From Paralichthys olivaceus (Eukaryota > Chordata > Actinopteri > Pleuronectiformes > Paralichthyidae), in NCBI RefSeq assembly GCF_024713975.1, contig NC_091102.1, forward strand, positions 26,385,001-26,449,000: 64,000 nt of DNA, given 5' to 3'. The notes beneath the pieces are model-generated. The model ran no database searches. It was given only the letters and a program-made list of their open reading frames with translations, and was not told where the DNA came from. Of the stretch, positions 59,048 to 64,000 are shown piece after piece (the stretch's first letter is position 1; every line of letters starts with the position of its first letter). The translations under genes were made by a program, and so were the position numbers.

Positions 59048-61067
59048 ATGCCAAAGAACAAGTCAGGAAGGGTAAGGTTTCTAAGCAGGACACATCGACG
59101 ATTTTATTTTATTTTTCCAATGTTTGTCTCAAACTCAAAAATATTTTTTCTGTGAGGGGATGGACTTTAAATGAACCCATCACATTGGTGCTAATGCTAG
59201 AATGCTAGCAGTAGCATACTAGTGATTTTTTTAAATTTGTGTGTGCACTGCGTGGTGAAATCTCTCGCAAGTCACGTAATTAAACGTAAACGTAATTGTT
59301 GACAATAATAATAAATATTGTAGTTAATTAGTTATATCATTAGCTATATATTGTTTGTTTTTCATTTGATCAATAATCGTGTAAATCCTGAAACCGTGAC
59401 ATTTCCTCTGGCTCTGCGCCAAAATTTCATATCGTGACATCCATAGTATGTAGAGACTGTATTTAACAGAATTGAAGAAACTGTATTTAAATGTACTGGT
59501 GGTTAAATCAATGATTTGTTGGTCTGGTTCATCAACATTTAATTCAAAGTGAGTGTGGGACTGTGTTTTTAACTGTTATATGTTTGTTCGTGTCTTTCAG
59601 GTGCCAGACCACGAGAAATTGTTTGAGGACCTCCTTGAGGAAAAGCAGAATTTGGATTCTAAGAATATGCATCTGGCTCATGAAAATGCCAGTCTGAAGA
59701 TCGCCATGTCCTGCAAAGAAGCTTCATGGAAAAAAGAAAAGGAGAGCATGCAGAATGCAGATTATGAAAAACTCAAGGAAGAACTACAGCTCGACCTTCA
59801 GGATGCCAAGAAAGAGTTGAGGCTCCAAGAGAAGGACTACAGGTCCTTGAGTACTCGTTGTCAAAGCCAGCAGGCAGAGATCCACAAGATCAGACGTGAC
59901 CTCAAGCAAAGGTGCAACCACGTCAATGAGCTGGAGTACTCCATTAAACAGAGGGAACAGGTGATCGACAGGACAGTGCATGAGAAAATGGCACTGGAAG
60001 AGGAAATCAATGAGCTCACAACCAAGCTCAAAGCTATGGGGACAAAAGTTCTCCAGAACGAGCCTGACTGGCAGTCAGAAATCAAGGCTCTGAAGCACGA
60101 GCTCAGCCGTGAGCAGGCAGAGAAGGAGGCTGGCTCCAGTAGAATCAAGGAGCTGGAGAGACAGCTCAAGGTCACAGAAGAGAAGTGGGTGACCAAACAT
60201 GAGGCCAGAATTGTCCAAACGGATCAGCTGATCAACAGTCTCACCAGTCAAAATAAGGCACTGGAAGCCAGCAACAAGAAACTCCTGTCCATGCAGCAAG
60301 CCATGGAGGCAAGGATCCTCCAGAACAAGTCTGAGTGGGAGACTAAAGTTAACACTCTGGAGGACCATCTCAGTAGTGAGCGGGTGGAGAAGGAGGCTGG
60401 CTCCAATCGAATCAAGGAGCTGGAGAGACAGCTCAAGGTCACAGAAGAGAAGTGGGTGACCAAACGTGAGGCCAGAATTGTCTATACGGATCAGGTGATC
60501 AACAGTCTCAGCAGTCAGAATATGGCACTGGAAGCCAGCAACCAGAGGCTCATCTCCGTGCAGCAAGCCATCGAGGCAAGGATCCTCCAGAACAAGACTG
60601 AGTGGGAGACGAAAGTTAACACTCTGGAGGACCATCTCAGTAGTGAGCAGGCTGAGAAGGAGGCTGGCTTCACAAAAATCAAGGAGCTGGAGAAACTGGT
60701 CAGCAATACTGAGCAGATGTGGGCGGCCAAGCATGAGGCAGACATACTAAAGCTGCTCATTCTGAAACAGATCAAGCTTCAGGTAAGTCACATCAGCTCT
60801 GTTTGATCTGAATAAGAACTTGTTGCACTTTAAGTTTGTTTCTTATTCAGACTTTCGAAAGAGAAAATATCTAAACACTTGTCGTCTCTGTCTTTTCAGG
60901 AACTGGCCTTGATGACCGATAAGGACAAGGCAAGGATTCAAAAGGAGCAAAAGAAAGCAAAGAAAGAGGCAGAGAAGAGGCAAAAGAAGGAGCTGCAAGA
61001 GAAGAAGAGGCAGGAGCAGAGAGACAAACTAGACAGAGAGAAGGAGGAGAAGCGGCAAAGGAAATGA
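59048..61067 (+). CDS. Array gene copy 7: coiled-coil protein, K75Q and T252S
   Basis: Exons are 59,048-59,071, 59,601-60,782 and 60,900-61,067. Differences from copy 1 are Lys75 to Gln (shared with copy 8), His174, a private Thr252 to Ser at 60,330, and one silent change in the codon for Lys53. The base before the start region at 59,041 is A and intron 1 has G at 59,368, both shared only with copy 8. This marks copies 7 and 8 as the closest pair. Confidence 0.8.
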
Positions 61068-61807
61068 AGAAAATATTTACATTTAGGGCATTTAGCAGAT
61101 GCTTTTGTCCAAAGCAACTTACAATAAGTACATTTGTCACAAGAGAGAAACCATTCTTAAAAAAATAAAGACATTTGAAATTGAATCAATCATCTCTTGT
61201 TTCTTCCTCAATACACCCTGGTGTTCATTTTGTAAGTCATGGTTCCATATAGAGTCAAATATATGATGTGTATATGATGTGATTGAAAGCTAGTAATGTC
61301 CAATGGGTGCAGGTCGAGGAGGGCATGCAGTGTCCTCGAGCTCTCAGTCAGGCTCCACCCCTCGCTCCTACTAATGTGGTCACTTCTGATTTTAAAAAAC
61401 GAGATGTATTTTCAGACTTTCATTCTTCACATTTTAGATTCACATCTAAAAAGAAATGATTGTAGGGCTCATATCATGGAAAACTGTTTGTTTAATATCA
61501 CATTTAACTGACAGTGTCTGTGATGTCCCATGTGACAGCTTCTGTGATGTCACATGTGACAGTGTCTATGATGTCAAATGTGACAGTGTCTATGATGTCA
61601 TATTTGACTTTGATTGTTTAATGTAATTTATCTTTACTTCAAAGCCATCACTACCAGGTTCAGTGCCTATAAGAGTTATGGAGGAGACCTTATGAGCACA
61701 ACAGCTCCAAAACTAGACCACAGATCCACAAATCTTCGATACACGAGACCGTCAGAAGACAGTATATACTTCAGTACACATATATAATACCCCTATATTT
61801 AGCCAAC

Positions 61808-63827
61808 ATGCCAAAGAACAAGTCAGGAAGGGTAAGGTTTCTAAGCAGGACACATCGACGATTTTATTTTATTTTTCCAATGTTTGTCTCAAACTCAAAA
61901 ATATTTTTTCTGTGAGGGGATGGACTTTAAATGAACCCATCACATTGGTGCTAATGCTAGAATGCTAGCAGTAGCATACTAGTGATTTTTTTAAATTTGT
62001 GTGTGCACTGCGTGGTGAAATCTCTCGCAAGTCACGTAATTAAACGTAAACGTAATTGTTGACAATAATAATAAATATTGTAGTTAATTAGTTATATCAT
62101 TAGCTATATATTGTTTGTTTTTCATTTGATCAATAATCGTGTAAATCCTGAAACCGTGACATTTCCTCTGGCTCTGCGCCAAAATTTCATATCGTGACAT
62201 CCATAGTATGTAGAGACTGTATTTAACAGAATTGAAGAAACTGTATTTAAATGTACTGGTGGTTAAATCAATGATTTGTTGGTCTGGTTCATCAACATTT
62301 AATTCAAAGTGAGTGTGGGACTGTGTTTTTAACTGTTATATGTTTGTTCGTGTCTTTCAGGTGCCAGACCACGAGAAATTGTTTGAGGACCTCCTTGAGG
62401 AAAAGCAGAATTTGGATTCTAAGAATATGCATCTGGCTCATGAAAATGCCAGTCTGAAGATCGCCATGTCCTGCAAAGAAGCTTCATGGAAAAAGGAAAA
62501 GGAGAGCATGCAGAATGCAGATTATGAAAAACTCAAGGAAGAACTACAGCTCGACCTTCAGGATGCCAAGAAAGAGTTGTGGCTCCAAGAGAAGGACTAC
62601 AGGTCCTTGAGTACTCGTTGTCAAAGCCAGCAGGCAGAGATCCACAAGATCAGACGTGACCTCAAGCAAAGGTGCAACCACGTCAATGAGCTGGAGTACT
62701 CCATTAAACAGAGGGAACAGGTGATCGACAGGACAGTGCATGAGAAAATGGCACTGGAAGAGGAAATCAATGAGCTCACAACCAAGCTCAAAGCTATGGG
62801 GACAAAAGTTCTCCAGAACGAGCCTGACTGGCAGTCAGAAATCAAGGCTCTGAAGCACGAGCTCAGCCGTGAGCAGGCAGAGAAGGAGGCTGGCTCCAGT
62901 AGAATCAAGGAGCTGGAGAGACAGCTCAAGGTCACAGAAGAGAAGTGGGTGACCAAACATGAGGCCAGAATTGTCCAAACGGATCAGCTGATCAACAGTC
63001 TCACCAGTCAAAATAAGGCACTGGAAGCCAGCAACAAGAAACTCCTGTCCATGCAGCAAGCCATGGAGGCAAGGATCCTCCAGAACAAGACTGAGTGGGA
63101 GACGAAAGTTAACACTCTGGAGGACCATCTCAGTAGTGAGCGGGTGGAGAAGGAGGCTGGCTCCAATCGAATCAAGGAGCTGGAGAGACAGCTCAAGGTC
63201 ACAGAAGAGAAGTGGGTGACCAAACGTGAGGCCAGAATTGTCTATACGGATCAGGTGATCAACAGTCTCAGCAGTCAGAATATGGCACTGGAAGCCAGCA
63301 ACCAGAGGCTCATCTCCGTGCAGCAAGCCATCGAGGCAAGGATCCTCCAGAACAAGACTGAGTGGGAGACGAAAGTTAACACTCTGGAGGACCATCTCAG
63401 TAGTGAGCAGGCTGAGAAGGAGGCTGGCTTCACAAAAATCAAGGAGCTGGAGAAACTGGTCAGCAATACTGAGCAGATGTGGGCGGCCAAGCATGAGGCA
63501 GACATACTAAAGCTGCTCATTCTGAAACAGATCAAGCTTCAGGTAAGTCACATCAGCTCTGTTTGATTTGAATAAGAACTTGTTGCACTTTAAGTTTGTT
63601 TCTTATTCAGACTTTCGAAAGAGAAAATATCTAAACACTTGTCGTCTCTGTCTTTTCAGGAACTGGCCTTGATGACCGATAAGGACAAGGCAAGGATTCA
63701 AAAGGAGCAAAAGAAAGCAAAGAAAGAGGCAGAGAAGAGGCAAAAGAAGGAGCTGCAAGAGAAGAAGAGGCAGGAGCAGAGAGACAAACTAGACAGAGAG
63801 AAGGAGGAGAAGCGGCAAAGGAAATGA
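61808..63827 (+). CDS. Array gene copy 8: coiled-coil protein, K75Q and R82W
   Basis: Exons are 61,808-61,831, 62,361-63,542 and 63,660-63,827. It carries Gln75 and His174. A private AGG to TGG change at 62,580 makes Arg82 a Trp in the first coiled-coil segment. There is one silent change at codon 256 (63,104) that makes repeat 2 match repeat 3 at that base, and a private T at 63,568 in intron 2. The 3' flank after its stop runs to the end of the window with the AATAAA at 63,924, so the gene is complete. Confidence 0.8.
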
Positions 63828-64000
63828 AGAAAATATTTACATTTAGGGCATTTAGCAGATGCTTTTGTCCAAAGCAACTTACAATAAGTACATTTGTCAC
63901 AAGAGAGAAACCATTCTTAAAAAAATAAAGACATTTGAAATTGAATCAATCATCTCTTGTTTCTTCCTCAATACACCCTGGTGTTCATTTTGTAAGTCAT

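Larger units (their letters stand above)
41590..64000 (+). repeat. Head-to-tail tandem array, period exactly 2,760 bp, eight units and more
   Basis: Every landmark repeats at +2,760 without indels, for example exon 2 starts at 43,041, 45,801, 48,561, 51,321, 54,081, 56,841, 59,601 and 62,361. Units differ from each other by roughly 3-13 single-base changes, so identity exceeds 99.5 percent. The left edge is sharp at 41,590. The right edge is not reached, and similarity continues to the last base of the window. Each unit holds about 340 bp of 3' flank, a promoter-like part, three exons and two introns. About twenty variable columns were seen over the whole unit. Confidence 0.97.

Noticed and set aside
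41590-64000. CRISPR-like or rDNA-like repeat explanation for the array
   Set aside because: Units are 2.76 kb, intron-containing and protein-coding, with no rRNA motifs or spacer/repeat structure.

Overview
The window is eukaryotic DNA from a ray-finned (teleost) fish. Two spliced vertebrate housekeeping genes can be read directly: cox8, a cytochrome c oxidase subunit, and tmem170a. The rest is dense in element families typical of teleosts: I-clade, Tx1-clade and L2/CR1-like LINEs, hAT elements, MITEs, tRNA-related SINE pieces and long microsatellites. Introns, GT-AG sites, TATA-like boxes and AATAAA signals fit this. There are no bacterial operons and no CRISPR array.

Layout. 1-13 kb is a graveyard of nested non-LTR retrotransposons. 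An L2-like fragment is interrupted by an insertion. A degenerate I-clade LINE with an RNase H relic ends in a (GAA)n tail at 6.4 kb. A nearly full-length but frameshifted Tx1-clade LINE on the minus strand (6.48-11.95 kb) sits inside that (GAA)n/(TTC)n microsatellite, and a third LINE tail follows to 13 kb. 13-22.7 kb is mostly unassigned sequence with repeats, including an 865-bp non-autonomous hAT element with a target duplication. 22.7-27.5 kb holds two decayed multi-exon genes facing each other: an integrase-type gene (plus) and a HECT-ligase-like gene (minus). 27.6-28.3 kb is a composite repeat carrying the 3' end of 18S rRNA plus ITS1. cox8 (plus, 28.69-31.53 kb) and tmem170a (minus, 37.70-40.12 kb) are intact by eye.

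From 41,590 to the last base the window is a head-to-tail array with a period of exactly 2,760 bp. Every unit carries one complete three-exon gene, so eight complete copies are present. Each has its own putative promoter region (four 24-bp repeats and a TATA-like box), the same two introns and a polyadenylation signal. The predicted 457-residue protein is a long coiled coil with an internal 89-residue repeat and a highly charged K/E/R tail. I do not recognise the family. The units differ only by scattered single-base changes, with no indel and no broken frame. The sharing pattern of the variants points to recent unequal exchange and/or gene conversion. This array is the most interesting object here. 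The integrase/HECT pair and the microsatellite-targeted LINE come next.

Limits: exon borders come from reading splice consensus and homology by eye, transposon family names come from memory of motifs, and no search was run.
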